NCBI RefSeq assembly: GCF_024679245.1
Contig: NC_090178.1
Coordinates: 29,235,955 to 29,299,954, forward strand
DNA length: 64,000 nucleotides
Origin: Pseudorasbora parva
Lineage: Eukaryota; Chordata; Actinopteri; Cypriniformes; Gobionidae
Direction: 5' to 3'
The notes beneath the pieces were generated by a model, which saw nothing but the letters and a program-made list of their open reading frames with translations, did not search any database and was not told where the DNA came from. A program made the translations under genes and the position numbers. Shown here one piece after another: positions 1 through 39,900 of this stretch; position 1 is the stretch's first letter; the number at the start of each line of letters is the position of its first letter.

Positions 1-206
1 TAAATACACTTTTTCCATGAACTCAACAGGACACGGTAGCCTGTACGTGCCAGCTGCGCTAGCCGTTAACCACATGTCCTCTTCTGCCCTTTTGACTAAT
101 GCTGAGTGGAAATAGAATTGAGGTGGTTTTGGGAGCTGGTCCAGAGCTACGGCCCGCTGAGCATGAAGGAGAGAGAGGAGAGCAATAGCTGATGCCATGT
201 TCTTCA
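1..206 (-). other. Unassigned open frame running off the left edge
   Basis: On the minus strand a frame stays open from ATG near 206 to base 1 (MKNMASAIALLSLLHAQRAV, then Gln/Pro-rich PKPPQFYFHSALVKRAEED). A second frame just upstream (LRQFLDEEHGISYCSP) is open over part of it. Neither matches the bromodomain expected next in ASH1L, and I do not recognise it. It may be a fragment of a mobile element or a chance frame. Confidence 0.25.
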
Positions 207-1037
207 TCAAGAAACTGCCTCAGGTCAAAAAAATGTGCTAGAAACAGAGTGTCCCACTTAAGGTAAGTGTGTTTTGTAGCACCAGAACATATGCTTAGGT
301 TAGGGTGAGGTTTGCTGGCAAATCAATTCACTTCAGCAGCTACACACTTAGAACGTATGATATTGGAGTCTTACCATGAGGGATCAATTTCGTACGACAT
401 TCACAACTTAAAACGTTACACGAAAAAAAAAAAAAAAAACTTTTTGTACTTATTTTGTACTTCCATAACTCAAATCTAATACATTTTAAAACTCATGACG
501 CCCATTCAGAGGAAAAACCCTGGACGCAAGTTTTATCTAAGGTATTCAGAAACTTGGCCCATATTAAGGAAAAACCTGAATAGATACTTATCTAAGAAGG
601 TCACCTGATAACAGTTTGTGTAAAATTTTGATGCTGACACTTTTTATTTATTTGTCTTTCATGTATTTGATATTATATTATCTGCAAATACAGTTTTTTT
701 AAACATACTTTTAAGAAACGAAGTACACTACAAGTGCACGTTCAATACAGTTAAGCACGCTTCATATTCACAAGAGGGAACTATGTTGGACTTGACAGCA
801 GACCTGCACCTTGAATAAAAGCACATCAAAGCAGTGCATGTCATTTCACATGCGAAAAGGACATAGTCTTAAAGGAACAGCAGCCTGCATAGTTAAGATA
901 AGAGTCAAAGTGGATGCAAAATGATCATAAAATGTAAATAAAGGGTGACAGAATTTTTATTTTAGGTAATATATCTATTAAAGAGCACACAGACACACAT
1001 GCACACACATTTTACGGCTATACACACACTGCTGGAC

Positions 1038-18105
<17,068 letters not shown>

Positions 18106-18655
18106 TTGAACTTTCAGAGTAGTAGACGTTTATGGGAGAAGTACTTTGACTACACAGTTTTGTCAATAATAAATGTTCAGCTTATGCAAAAAGATAATGT
18201 TAGTTTTTTCAGTCTTATTTAATACTCTTTTATATCTCACTTGACTTCAGAGAGTAATAAGGTACTGGTGCAATGGAAGGGGCTATAAAGTAAAAACAAG
18301 ATAGAGACAGACATTAGTCACAGTTTACTCAGTTTCACATAATATGACAAAGCATTCAAAATGTTTCATCAGAACAGCTCAGCACAAAGTGTACACTATG
18401 CAGGCGATACAACAGAAAATTCTACACATTTCAACATTGCAACTTTACACTCAACCGCTGAGTTACCTGAGCTAGTGCTGTGACTGACTAGTTCAAATAC
18501 TTAGTGCTCAATTTAGAGACATGGATTATTAAAGCATGTGCAGCTGGCTCTGAACATGCCGATTCAAATGCTAATGGAATCTGTTTTTTAGTAGCTGACA
18601 CAAAATACTTTTAGAAGTATACGTCCTGCAGTGTGAAATTCTATGCTGTATTTCT

Positions 18656-19031
18656 ACACTGTAAAACATTATTTACAAAAAAGTTACCTGGTTGCCTTAA
18701 AATTTTGAGTTAGTTAATACAATGAACATTTTTTGAGATTCGACAACCTTTATTAAAAGATTATTAAAAGATTTTGTAAGCATATTGGGTAATTGTGTTA
18801 TTTCTGATGACGCAGTGAAACATGCCAAATAGTGCTATTTTCATGATTTATCAGAATTTTTATGTGGTTCAGATACAATAATATGTATCTTTAGTTTCTA
18901 TTTATTAAACAAATTTCCTTCATTGTATCAACTAAAATTTTTAATTTCAATAAACTCAAAATGTTACAACCAGGTTACTTACTTTTTTAAGTTAAACCAA
19001 CAACAACAACAACAACAAAAATTACAGTGTA
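18656..19031. mobile_element. Small inverted-repeat element with ACACTGTAA ends
   Basis: Left ACACTGTAAAACATTATTT and AGTTACCTGGTTGCC are matched inverted by GTTACAACCAGGTTACTTAC and AATTACAGTGT. A CAA microsatellite lies just inside the right end. No clear target duplication. Confidence 0.6.
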
Positions 19032-19171
19032 GAACACAATATTTTCCTGATTACTGAACTAAAACAAACAAACAAACAAACAAGAGCAACAACAAAATAA
19101 TTTATTTAGATAAATATATAGATGGAGAAATTAAGTAAAGAGAGAGGGTGGGATTGGGAAAGGACCATGAT

Positions 19172-19240
19172 CTGGGACTCAAACAAAAAAATCTCGCCAC
19201 ATTTCAGAGCGCTGCCCATTAGGCTATTGGCTCCGACTAA
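19172..19240 (-). mobile_element. tRNA-derived SINE head fragment
   Basis: On the minus strand GGAGCCAATAGCCTAATGGG then GTTTGAGTCCC have the spacing and sequence of RNA polymerase III A and B boxes of a tRNA-like head. The arms do not pair into a full tRNA, so it is a SINE relic, not a tRNA gene. Confidence 0.45.
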
Positions 19241-22200
19241 CAATACCTATTTTTTTTTATTGAAGATGGGAGGAATGTCTTGTTACTACTTTCATTAGTT
19301 TGTTGATTTAGAAATGCATTGATTTATCTGCTCCCATAAGCCATGCACATTTTTAGCTTCATTATTTGTTGCCCTGTCAGAGCAGTTCAGAATACTTAAA
19401 TTTGGTGTAATAGAAGGGCAGCTCAATGAGTATTATGATGCATGAGATGAAGAATTCATCTTTAAAAAACCCAGATAGCTTTATCTAACACTGTTTAGTT
19501 CTTTAATATAACAAATGATTGTGTCAAATGAACAATTTGAACTCTAAAGGAAGCTTTTACACAGAAAAAAAAACTATAAGTAAGATTTACTTAATTAATT
19601 GCCTAATTTTAAAGTAAATTACACAATTAAGTAAACTCTACTTAACTAATTTAAGTAAATTTAACAAAGACAATAAGTAATTTAAACCTGGCCAGTAAAA
19701 GGTTGAGTAATTTCAACTTAGTTGAAGTTTCCTTTGAAGTACAATTTACTAAAAAAATGTAACATTGAATTAAACCACATTTTTGTTCACATTTTGCACA
19801 TCTTTACTTAAAAATATCTATGTAAATAACACAATAGATATTGTGTAAATACCATATCTGCATAATAGAAGTAACACGTCGGAACCTGAAGACAGATCTC
19901 AATACACACTGATGGTAACATTTGCTGGATCGTGTTTGAGTATGACTGTGTCATTTTGAGTAGCAATTGAACTCCAAATGTCACAAAATGGCAAGTTACT
20001 AAACCTAACAACAAAAGCTATGATAAAACAATGTAACAGCACTGGAAAACAGCGAAAAAATCAACCTAATTAATTATTCAAACCCCAGTGCATGATGAGA
20101 ACACCATGAGAAAACTTTAGTAATTTTACTTAATTTTATAATGTTGATAATTACGATTTAATTTCTGCATACTTGAATTGAGTAATAATTTAGAAGTTAC
20201 TTACTTTTAAAATTCTTATCTGTGCTAAATTTTTCATGTATAAATTATATTTGTTTTTTCTGTACTTAACCACAAAATATTTTGTATCCGTGTACAGTAA
20301 ATGTGAAGAGAAGTAGGTTAGCCAGGTCTACTTTCAAATTAACTCTACAATAAAAACTAATTAAAATCTCAGTATTCTATATACGACTTCCTTTGGGACA
20401 TACCCACATAAAAATCCCCAGCAATTGCAGAAAGCTGGCTGAAACTCTGTTTTGAGTTGTCTGAAAGGCAGGTGCTTTCCCACACAGAGTGAGCTCATTC
20501 TATGGAAGATTCCGCATGATGACCTCAGTGCGTTAACTTGCACAGGGGACCCATAAAATCCAGCGGCTGACCTCCAGGCTCCAGGGAGGAACACACTAAT
20601 AAAGCCCAGGATCGGTAGCCTAAGACATCTGTGGGTTGTTGACTGTACTCTGTCAAAGCATTTCTAATATCAAAATTTCTATCCACGGATACACCTTTTG
20701 TCTAACTGTAAGGTAAAGTGTCCCACCCTAATCTCTCAGTCTTTGTCTTGACTCATATTGTGTAGTGTTTAAGGGACCGTTTTAGATAGTAAAAGTAACA
20801 CCCTTTGCACGTTGTTTCAGTCTTTGCTAATTCTTATTAAGAATACAAACTCCAACAGCATTTCACATGCTGAGTGCAATCTTCTCAACTCCTCCTTTAG
20901 GATTTGGTGCTAAGAAAACAATCCCAATGGAACGCTTGAAAAGAAAAATGGCCCGAGGAGAGGAGAGAGCAAAGTACAATGATGTGTGTGTTACAGAGCT
21001 GAAGAGGGATCTCTGTGGCTATTAGTAGCACAGTTCAGAAGCAAAGTGAGAAGGACGTTTGAGGGTCTTTCTCTCCCTGGGACATAAGCCTACTTTTCAA
21101 TATTTACCATAATTATTCATTTTCTCGTACTGCCTCAGCATTCTGTCTATCCACAGGTTTCCTTTCCCCATCTATTCCCAGCCTTTCTGTTCTCTTGGTG
21201 CTGGTTTTGTCTTTCAATATATAATTTGCTCTCTCTTTTACACCCCATCTTTAAGGCATCTTTAAGGCATCTTTTCAAAGCAAGACCACACTGTGCAGTT
21301 AAATAAGTCACTGTTTGTCTGTAAATCAAAAACATATGTCCTTGCTTAAAACTTTATTTTGGTATTGCTAATACAAATCTTTGCAAGCAAGTGAAAATCT
21401 CATAGAAAATAATCTCTAATTAAATTAGAATTTTTCCACGTTCTACTCCTCTCATTTCCCCACATTTTCAATAGTGTCCCTTTTATTCATTTTTACTCGG
21501 ATGATGTAGCCTATTCTCAATCCAACTCTTCAGTGTCAAGTGCAATGAGGAAGTTATTAGGTTTCACTATGTTTCAGTTTGTGTATGCTATCTCATTACA
21601 AACTGTTATCTTATACTGTTCAACACATTCTGTCGTCTTACGTACACTTACGCAGGTTAACACCAGCCTTTGTCAGTCAAGCAGAACTGTTAAGCTCTTC
21701 TGTTTCGCTTGTTAAGCAGATCCAGCCAAATATTGTTAATCGGTGGAATGTGAAAGTAGCAGTGGAGTGCATTAGAGTTGCAAACAAGATGACATCACTG
21801 AGCACTGCCCTTTCGAAAAGCTTTTCTCCCTGACAAGAATCCCTGGGCAAACTCAGAGAGCTGACCGTGATTTGCCCGCAAATCCATCTGCCAAATTTGA
21901 AAATACAAAAGGATAAAGCTATTTCGATTCTACGGGCTCCTCTGTGACCTAGATATAGCCTGGTGATCCCAAAATAGCATAGAACTGGAGCATTAAATGA
22001 AAAAGCAACAGAGATATGGACACTTAATTAGGTGTCTATGGCAATATGTTTTAGTTGGTTAGCGCTTGAGCAGACGAGCACAGCATGTCAATGCAGTCAG
22101 TGTGAAGACGACTTGATTGATGGGACATTAAAAGTAGCTGGTAGAATAAGTTACTGCTTCCCTCCCTGTAGATAGAATGTAAAGATACAGGTTTTCCAGT

Positions 22201-22593
22201 GAAAAGAAAACGGAGTAATGTCAATACGATCGACAGCGCGAGGACAGAATCGATATAAAGTTCTCGGGAAAGTAGCAAAAATGGGATAGGAAGACCGCGA
22301 CTTATCTTTCTAATCTAGTATCAGCTATTTCTATCTGTTTACCGTTAATTACGGCGTTTTTATTTGAATATCTTAATTTGTATTTGCGATAATGCACGCG
22401 CGTATGTTTACGATAAAAAGTGTCTGCGTATTCATGCGCGAGGGCCTCGCAGATGATGGTCCCGTTTCGAATTACATTTTTATTAAGCAACGGGTGTAGT
22501 ACACTCCGAAAATGTTCTCTAAAACTAGTCGGAGGGTTAAGAAAACAATAATAACCAATTTCACATTGCTTCTCGAAATGAAAAATGACTTAC

Positions 22594-22900
22594 CCGAGCT
22601 GCAGAGAGGACGTATCTCAAGAAAAGGAGCAGCTAATTTACAAGTGTGCGCAACGAGCTGAAACGATAAATGGAGGGATGTTGCGTATCCATTGCGCGAA
22701 GCGAAGGACCCATGAAGATGAACATTGTGCAACACCACACGATACTCACGTCCCCCCTTCTTCTTCTCTTAGCCCCCCTGTTTCTCTCCGTCTCTTGCGC
22801 AGTTGTTTTACATCAAAAGCATGGTCGTACATTGTGTACCCAGATAGCCACAACCCAAGTTCACCGATGAGGGGAGACGGAGGAGAGGAATGACCATGCT
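22594..22900 (-). promoter_or_regulatory. ash1l: Likely 5' untranslated first exon and promoter of ash1l-like gene
   Basis: On the minus strand a CpG-containing stretch (GCTTCGCGCAATGG) ends in a strong donor, GCTCGG|GTAAGTCA, last exon base 22594. No conserved reading frame enters it, so it is taken as a noncoding exon spliced to the acceptor near 18150. The transcription start cannot be fixed; 22900 is only a working limit. Confidence 0.45.
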
Positions 22901-23756
22901 GTACATGTTCGGTTACTGAGCTGATGCCTGCAACTTGAGCTAAATTTACCCACCAATAACACGAGAAAAGATAAATGTAAACAGACACGCACATTTATCA
23001 CCCTAGCGGATGCTGTTTTATCGACACCATCAAAGAGCGGATCAAAGCAACGATAGTCATTAAATCTAACATGTGTGTGCGTTAGAATATGATATTGAGT
23101 AATCTAACCCGAGATGGCCGACTTTGAAATGATGAGCAATGATGTAATTGAATTGTGGGCCAGCCTGCGTCGTTCATTGGAAAATGGTATTAAGTGTCCA
23201 AATTTTGTAATATATGAATATTTGAGATTTAATTTAATGTACTAGCTACATTACACACAAATAACAACCATCTGAAAACTTCGTGCCCACACATCTGACT
23301 TGAAATACCGATGAGGTCGATTGCTAACACATATTTTGTATCTTTCCATTAATTGCTTTTTTTGCTTTTACGTTGCATTACAACATAAAATAATAATATT
23401 ATAATCTGCAGTAACTGCGCACTTACTACTGAGTGACCTATGGGTGGTGCAAACATAATACAGTAGCCTAGCTATATCTCTACTGGACAAACTGTAAAAT
23501 AAAGTTATATACAAGCTAGATAATGTAGCTATATGTTAGGTTATGCAATTCAATTTGTAATACATAACAATAACAATGATTAAAAAAATAAAAATAAAAC
23601 AGAATTAAAATCTTGTTTGTTAGCCTAGGCCTACAGCCAAGTTTAATTTAAAACAGAAAACATTTTATGTTTCAGAGGTAAGGCTTAAGTATATTACTTA
23701 TTAAGATTACTATTAGCCTATAGCTTACTCAGTAGACTACTTAAGTTAGGAAGACT

Positions 23757-24085
<329 letters not shown>

Positions 24086-24176
24086 ATTATATATTTAAAC
24101 CACGACCATGAATTTTATTATCTATTCCAGCTTCTTTTGGCGTCTACAATAGGTTACTTGAATAATGCCATCTGTT

Positions 24177-24799
24177 AAAGGGATAGTTCACCCCAAAATT
24201 TAAACTCTGTCATTAATTCTTCACCCTCATGTTGTTCCAAACCAGTAAGATGTTCCTCTTCGGAACACAAATTAAGATATTTTAATGAAATCTTAACAGA
24301 TTGAATTTAGGCTTTTATTCACATATAAGCATTGATCAGTAAACATAAACAGAAGCTCAGCTGGACCTGCATGACGTGCGAAAACAAACCTCACTGATTC
24401 TTGGAGAAGCTCAAATGTGCTGCATAAAAGACCCGATTGGTTCTTGCATGTCAATCAAGCATGCTTGAGCTTCTGTTTACCACAATTGATGTGTGAGTTG
24501 ATGAATGTTTATATGTGAATAGAAGCCTAAATCAAATCTGTTCATCAGCGATTGTGTCTCTTCAGAAAATGTTGGACTAATCCACAACATTCATATAAAT
24601 TAGTGTTACCATCTCTGAACCTTTTGGTGCGTCAAAGTGTGAGTTGCGTAGGTGTCAATGGAGGAACAGATATCTCTCAGATTCCTTCAAAAAATATCTT
24701 CATTTGTATGCCAAACATACACAAATGTCTTACGGGTTTGGAACAACATGAGGGTGAAAAGCCTAATTAATGACAGAATTTTCATTTTTGGGTGAACGA
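24177..24799. mobile_element. AAGGGATAGTTCACCC-type element
   Basis: Left AAAGGGATAGTTCACCCCAA with CACCCTCATGTTGTTCCAAA; right inverted TTACGGGTTTGGAACAACAT, GAGGGTGAAAA and TTTTGGGTGAAC. No coding capacity. Confidence 0.8.
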
Positions 24800-24832
24800 A
24801 ATCTTGAGTATTCCCATTCATTTTAGTGGAGG

Positions 24833-24900
<68 letters not shown>

Positions 24901-24902
24901 TT
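24833..24902. repeat. (CTTT)n microsatellite
   Basis: About 17 units of TCTT. Confidence 0.97.
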
Positions 24903-25349
24903 ATTGAATTCCAACAATTAAGCAAACCTATGTTCTCACTACATTTGAATAAAGCCTTAAACAAACAATTTAAATAAAGGGCATTTTTAGTTTTTATGGC
25001 TATTTAGTTTTTTGAAATTTTTAATATTCAAAATATAATTTAGCCTAAGGGTTTTTTGGAATTAGAAAAATGGATTTAAATCACTCCACTTCTCTCCACA
25101 CTGATGGATATATAAAAATCCTAATAACAAAAACAGAGTATTCCTTGTCTGACATGTTGAAAGAAGTAAAACCTTTTATAGATTTGATTTAAAACAGTTA
25201 TTAAGCAATTAACGGTTATTCTATTTAAACGAAAGCACTAGTAGTGTTTCTTTCACATGATAGCTATTCAACAAAAAGATCAGTCAATTGTCGCCACCTG
25301 GCGTAACATTCAAAAAGTCTCACTAAACTGCACCACTAAAGCACAAATT

Positions 25350-25367
25350 GGCAGCAGCAGCAGCAGC

Positions 25368-25411
<44 letters not shown>
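25350..25411. repeat. (CAG)n-(CAA)n microsatellite
   Basis: About five CAG units followed by about fifteen CAA units, upstream of dap3. Confidence 0.95.
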
Positions 25412-25689
25412 AGCTTAATTGAAAATGACGCACAACAAAGGCAAAAGTAAAAAAAAAGTAAAACATAAAATTGGATATAAAAAAATGCACAAAGATTTAT
25501 TACGCCAGAATGTCCGGCAGTAGAAGCAATGGTATACTTATTAAACAGCGGAGGCTAGCGGGTCATTATAATCGTATTGTGTATGAATTTAATTCACATA
25601 AATCATTTCTGATGCTTACCAGGCAAACCTTGACCTCTTGGTCATGCGTCGTCGTCATTTGCGTAATGACGTAACTTCCGACGTCTGTT

Positions 25690-25831
25690 GAAACAATGAT
25701 GGCGACCCCCATAGCCCGTGGCCCGTGACAGTACGACCGTTCGCAGCAACAGCAATACGTGGTTATCGCTTTATATGTAACCCTTACGTGACAAGTTGTT
25801 TTCTGCGCATCTGACGACTTTTTTTCTAGGG
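25690..25831 (+). promoter_or_regulatory. dap3: Likely dap3 5' exon and promoter
   Basis: A CpG-containing stretch (ACGTAACTTCCGACGTC) ends at donor AGGG|GTAAGT with last exon base 25831. The ATGATGGCGACC here does not lead into the conserved protein, so the exon is taken as untranslated and spliced to the acceptor before 26140. CTTCCG is an Ets-type site common in promoters of mitochondrial protein genes. Confidence 0.5.
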
Positions 25832-26142
25832 GTAAGTTGTTGCCTTATTTCGTGTTTTGTTCATGGTATAGCCGCATCACACCTCATGTATGTACTTTCA
25901 TGCTTTCAGCCAGCATATCGCTCGCAAGGTGAAAGACATGGAAGATCCGCGAGACTCTCTCTGAGAATAACATTATAAGAATTAATTAAATTTATTTTCG
26001 ACAAATAGATAATGACCATAAGTAGACGTTTGCATAAGTCATCAGCTTAACAGTTTTAATGTGAGCATAGTTGACATCCTGATTAACGTTACATGAAAAG
26101 AACATCTGTGGTTAAATGTTCAAATTTTTTTTGTTTTAGAAT

Positions 26143-35077
<8,935 letters not shown>

Positions 35078-35179
35078 TGCACATTTGTGTTTCGCTTACG
35101 TCTGTAAATCATGTGAATTCAATAAACTTATAAGCATGCAGAATTTTTCATAATAAAAACCTTGGAAAACATTTACAAG

Positions 35180-35181
<2 letters not shown>

Positions 35182-35241
<60 letters not shown>
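35182..35241. repeat. (CT)n microsatellite
   Basis: About 30 CT units with one T interruption, next to the Tc1-like element. Confidence 0.95.
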
Positions 35242-35242
35242 C

Positions 35243-36529
35243 CACCTAAAGGATTATTAGGAACATCGGTTCAATTTCTCATTAATGCAATTATCTAATC
35301 AACCAATCACATGGCAGTTGCTTCAATGCATTTAGGAGTGTGGTCCTGGTCAAGACAATCTCCTGAACTCCAAACTGAATGTCAGAATGGGAAAGAAAGG
35401 TGATTTAAGCAATTTTGAGCGTGGCATTGTTATTGGTGCCAGACGGGCCGGTCTGAGTATTTCACAATCTGCTCAGTTACTGGGATTTTCTCACACAACT
35501 ATTTCTAGGGTTTACAAAGAATGGTGTGAAAACATCCAGTATGCGGCAGTCCTGTGGGCGAAAATGCCTTGTTGCTGCTAGAGGTCAGAGGAGAATGGGC
35601 CGACTGATTAAAGCTGATAGAAGAGCAACTTTGAAATAACCACTCGTTACAACCGAGGTATGCAGCAAAGCATTTGTGAAGCCACAACACGCACAACCTT
35701 GAGGCGGATTGGCTTCAACAGCAGAAGACCCCACCGAATACCACACATCTCCACTAAAAATAGGAAAAAGAGGCTATAATTTGAACAAGCCACCAAAATT
35801 GGACAGTTGAAGACTGGAAAAATGTTGCCTCGTCTGATGAGTCTGAATATCTGTTGAGACATTCAAATCAGTCAGAATTTGGCGTGAACAGAATGAGAAC
35901 AGGGATCCATCATGCCTTGTTACCACTGTGCAGGCTGGTGGTGGTGTAATGGTGTGGGGGATGTTTTCTTGGCACCAGTGGCGTAGCACCAAATTTTGGG
36001 CCCTGGGTACAAACCATCTTGCTGGGCCCCCATACCATGTATGTGTATGTATAGAAAACGGACTTCCCTGCCTCGGGCCCTGGTTACTCAGTACCCTTTA
36101 TCCCCCCAGTCCCACACCCCTGCTTGGCACACTTTAGGCCCCTTAGTGCCAATTGGGAATCGTTTAATCATGTCACGGCCTACCTGAGCATTGTTTCTGA
36201 CCATGTCCATCCCTTTATGACCACCATGTACCCATCCTCTGATGGCTACTTCCAGCAGGATAATGCACCATGTCACAAAGCTTGAATAATTTCAAATTGG
36301 TTTCTTAAACATGACAGTGAGTTAACTGTACTAAAATGGCCCCCACAGTCACCAGATCTCAACCCAATAGAGCAACTGCAAGATGCTATCCAATAAATAT
36401 GGGCCGACATTTCTAAAGAATGCTTTTAGCACCTTGTTGAATCAATTCCATGTAGAATTAAGACAGTTCTGAAGGCGAAAGAGGGTCAAACACAGTATTA
36501 GTATGGTGTTCCTAATAATCCTTTAGGTG
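35243..36529 (+). mobile_element. Tc1-like transposon with intact ends and dead transposase
   Basis: Ends 35243-35264 and 36508-36529 are perfect inverted repeats (CACCTAAAGGATTATTAGGA and on). The transposase starts at 35387 (GKKGDLSNFERGIVIGARRA, GLSISQSAQLLGFSHTTISR), then shifts frame and picks up stops. Later relics include GGVMVWGMFSW, TTCCAGCAGGATAATGCACC (QDNAPCH) and CCAGATCTCAACCCAATAGA (PDLNPIE). A 147 bp element is inserted at 35976-36122. Confidence 0.92.
35976..36122. mobile_element. hAT-like miniature element inside the Tc1-like element
   Basis: Perfect 8 bp duplication CTTGGCAC at 35968-35975 and 36123-36130. Imperfect inverted ends CAGTGGCGTAG and CCACACCCCTG. Interior has the GGGCCCTGG motif. 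Confidence 0.88.
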
Positions 36530-36533
36530 ACTG

Positions 36534-36535
<2 letters not shown>

Positions 36536-36591
<56 letters not shown>
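36536..36591. repeat. (TA)n microsatellite
   Basis: About 27 TA units directly after the Tc1-like element. Confidence 0.95.
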
Positions 36592-36594
<3 letters not shown>

Positions 36595-36989
36595 AAACCA
36601 TAGCAATAGTGTGTTTGACCCCCTTTTGCCTTCAGAACAGTTTACAGCCTAATAATAATACTAATTTGAATGGTTCTAAAGCATTGTTGGAAGTCACGTG
36701 ATAAATGAGGTGGTCATGTGGCTGCAGCCTCACCCGGAACTCAGTCGCATGGTGCGTGATTGACTGTTTACAGCTTAGAAACACTATGAGAAAGTGTCTC
36801 TAAACAAAATTTAAGGACAGTAATATTAATGTTTACGTTTTTAGGCTTCGGACAAACTAAATACACAGAGGGGACTGTCTGCCAAAAAGGAATAAGTCGT
36901 GAGAGCACGTTTAAATATATGAATAAGCGTTATTGTTGTTATTGTTTACATGTAACGTTAACTAATCTCCGCAGCGTCTCATCGACAGA

Positions 36990-39900
36990 ATGAGAGAAAC
37001 AGCCCTTTTCATTCTGCTTACTGGAGTAATCATAGCAAGAGGTGTGTTTATTAACTAAATATAAAACTGATTTATGATTTTTTTTATAAGATATATTAAT
37101 TGGTTTCATGTGTCTGTTTGTGTCACTCTGTCCAGCTGACAGTACGGACTGTCAAGCACTGAATTTCGGTCATGGTTCGGTTGTGTGTGTGTGCAATGCG
37201 ACATTCTGCGACTCGGTGGGCCGGATTTTGTTGCCAGATCCCGGTCAGTTTTTGTCATATGTCAGCAGTAAATCTGGCAGCAGACTCGTGAGGAGTCACG
37301 GACAGTTCCAGAAAAACAGCACAGGGGCAGGTGAGTGTGCTATTCAATCAAATTGACAATTCTAAGTATTGCAGCACTTATAAATGATTTCTTCATTGAC
37401 ATATTTTTTTATTCACATGCCTTTATAATCATTAATCAAAATAACTTAAAAATACCCCTTTTCAATATTATTTTCTGATGACGTGAGGGCGGAACAACCT
37501 TCCATCAGTTTAAAGATATGGAACCCACAACCATCCAATCAATTCCCTATGGACAAAATCAAGTTCCACTCCCACCCTGAATTTTTCCTTGTTCGAGAAG
37601 CCCTTTCATTCGGATATACATCACAATAGTGAAAGGGTTAGTTCACCCAAAAATTAAAATTCTGTCATTATTCCTCACCCTCATGTCATTCTAAACCTGT
37701 AAGACCTCCGTTCATCTTCAGAACACAAATTTACATTGTAAATAGCACAGCGCTTTCGAGTTCTACGGCAGCCTGCTGTTCACGTGAGCATCATACGTGT
37801 GATGATTACGCGGGAGCTGTTTTTACAATGTAAACTGCTTAGGAGACATGGCACAGGCTACAATGCAATTGTTGAATGAAGTCGTTTTTTTGTTTTTGCA
37901 CAAAAAACGTTTTTTCGTGGCTTCATAAAATTAAGTTTGAGCCACTGGAATCACATGGACTTTTTAAAAGTTTTTTTCATTTGTGTTGCGAAGATCTTAC
38001 GGGTTTGGAACGTCATGATGGTGAGGAATTAATGACAGAATTTTCATTTTTGAGTGAACTAACCCCTTTAAGAAAAGACCATCGCAACTTTCGTTTCATG
38101 CCAACTTGAGTGTGAAAGTTTTCTATATGGGTTAGGTCTTCAAGCTATTTTAATTTTGTCATCATTTAGTACAGTCATGTCGTTCCAAATACTTTGGACC
38201 AAAAAAAAAATTACAAATCAAAAAGTGCAAAAAGAGATTGCAAAGTAATCCATATGAAGATACTTCAGAAGATACACAATGGCTTTTTATGATAGACAGA
38301 TTTAAAGGTGCACTATGTAGTATTTGTGCAGTAAAATATCCAAAAACCACTAGGCCAGTGTAATATATTTTGTTCAGTTGAGTACTTACAATATCCCAAA
38401 TGTTTCCAACTATTTGTAAATTGTGAGAAAATTGATATTTTAACTAATGAACCTGGACGTGTCAGCATAGCATTTGAGGGAGTCGCCTGTCTATTGCATT
38501 ATATCTGCGTTACCCTCAGTTTTATTTGGCAGAAGCGCTTTTCTCTTAGCAGTGTGAACAAGTGTCACAGCAGCGCCGAGCGAACGCACAGAGTAACATC
38601 ATAACATCATTTTAAACACACTTAAATGTATCTAATATGATAAACAGAGCTGCTTTACCTTATACTCATGACCGGAAAAGCGGAAATACTGCAAGCATCG
38701 TCCCGTCATCATAAAAGTCCCGCTGCTCGCGAGCGGTGTGTTTGTTTAACAATCGCTCCAGCGGCCGTGCTCAGCTCCACAACACTTGGTCCCACTCTGC
38801 TTTTCACTACAGTAACATTAATAACTGCATCTATGAACATGATTTCTGCCCGAGTCCTATTGAGTGAGGTGAAGACCACATGTCCCAAGATACTGAGCTC
38901 AAACTTGGCGTCATCAAACTATGCATTTGTTTTGAATAGGCTCCCTCCAGTGGACGGAAAGTTGCATAGTGCACCTTTAATTCATTCATTCACATGTAAA
39001 CATATAGTTTATCAAAAATGGTAAAAACAGATGCAAGAGAATAAACCAAGTTGATTTTTTTCATCAGGCTTGTTCTTTTGAGCTTCTGTGTTTACCATAT
39101 TTGATTAGACTAACTCTATTTGCACTCATTATTTATATGTGAATGAAAACATTGGTTGCATGGACTTTCAGGGGATGGACATAAAAGAGGAGAATTTTGT
39201 GTCTTGAAGATGAACATAAGTTATGGTTTTGGAATGACGTGAGATTAAAGGATGCCAGTATTTTCATTTTTAGGTGAAAAGAAATACATTAAAGGTGCTC
39301 TATGGAATTTTTAACATATCAAAATAATACAATTGTCACACAAACGGCCCAGTTACACATTTTGCCAAGAGTGCACCTTTTAAAGTTGCGGTTCAAAAAT
39401 GGAAGTCTTTTCTTCCCCCATTGTTACATATATCCATGTGTATACATATATCCTTCTCAAACAAGAAAAAAGGCAGGAACTGATTGTTTGGTTTTGGTTT
39501 CCTATTGCTGTGATGTCATTTGAGTGATGGTTGTCCTGCCCTCACACCAGTAAACGCATCATCGGAGAAAAGATAAGACCGCTGCAAGTGGGAGGGGAAG
39601 TAATTTTAATCGAAGATTACAAGGGAACACAAAATAAAAATGAATGATGTACAAGGAAAAATCTTTTAAAATTAATAAAAATTAAGAATTGTCCATTTTG
39701 ATTTCATGGTAACTGGGAATAAAGAAGTCAACTAGAGAAAGTAGTATTCAATTCAAAATGAAATATATTTAATATTAGGTCAAATGCTGAATTCCTCTCT
39801 TTCTTTTCTTCTGAATCTCAGCTCTTAGATTCACTTTGAATCCCAGTCAGAAGTTCCAGCTCATTAAAGGATTTGGGGGAGCCATGACAGATGCGGCAGC

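Larger units (their letters stand above)
18106..22593. other. ash1l: ash1l-like intron 1
   Basis: No exon supported. Contains an ACTGTAAAA-ended element near 18656-19031, a tRNA-like SINE fragment near 19174-19226, and an AT-rich stretch with repeated AGTAAATTTACTTAA at 19570-19690. Confidence 0.6.

Noticed and set aside
19172..19240. Possible tRNA gene
   Set aside because: A and B boxes are visible but arms do not pair and the B box is degenerate; a SINE relic fits better.
22585..22893. Plus-strand 102-codon frame at the ash1l-like 5' exon
   Set aside because: It lies opposite a strong minus-strand donor in CpG-rich promoter sequence and matches no protein.
38668..39024. 118-codon plus-strand frame in gba1 intron 2
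   Set aside because: It runs through the right end of the TTAA element into flanking intron and has no homology I can name.
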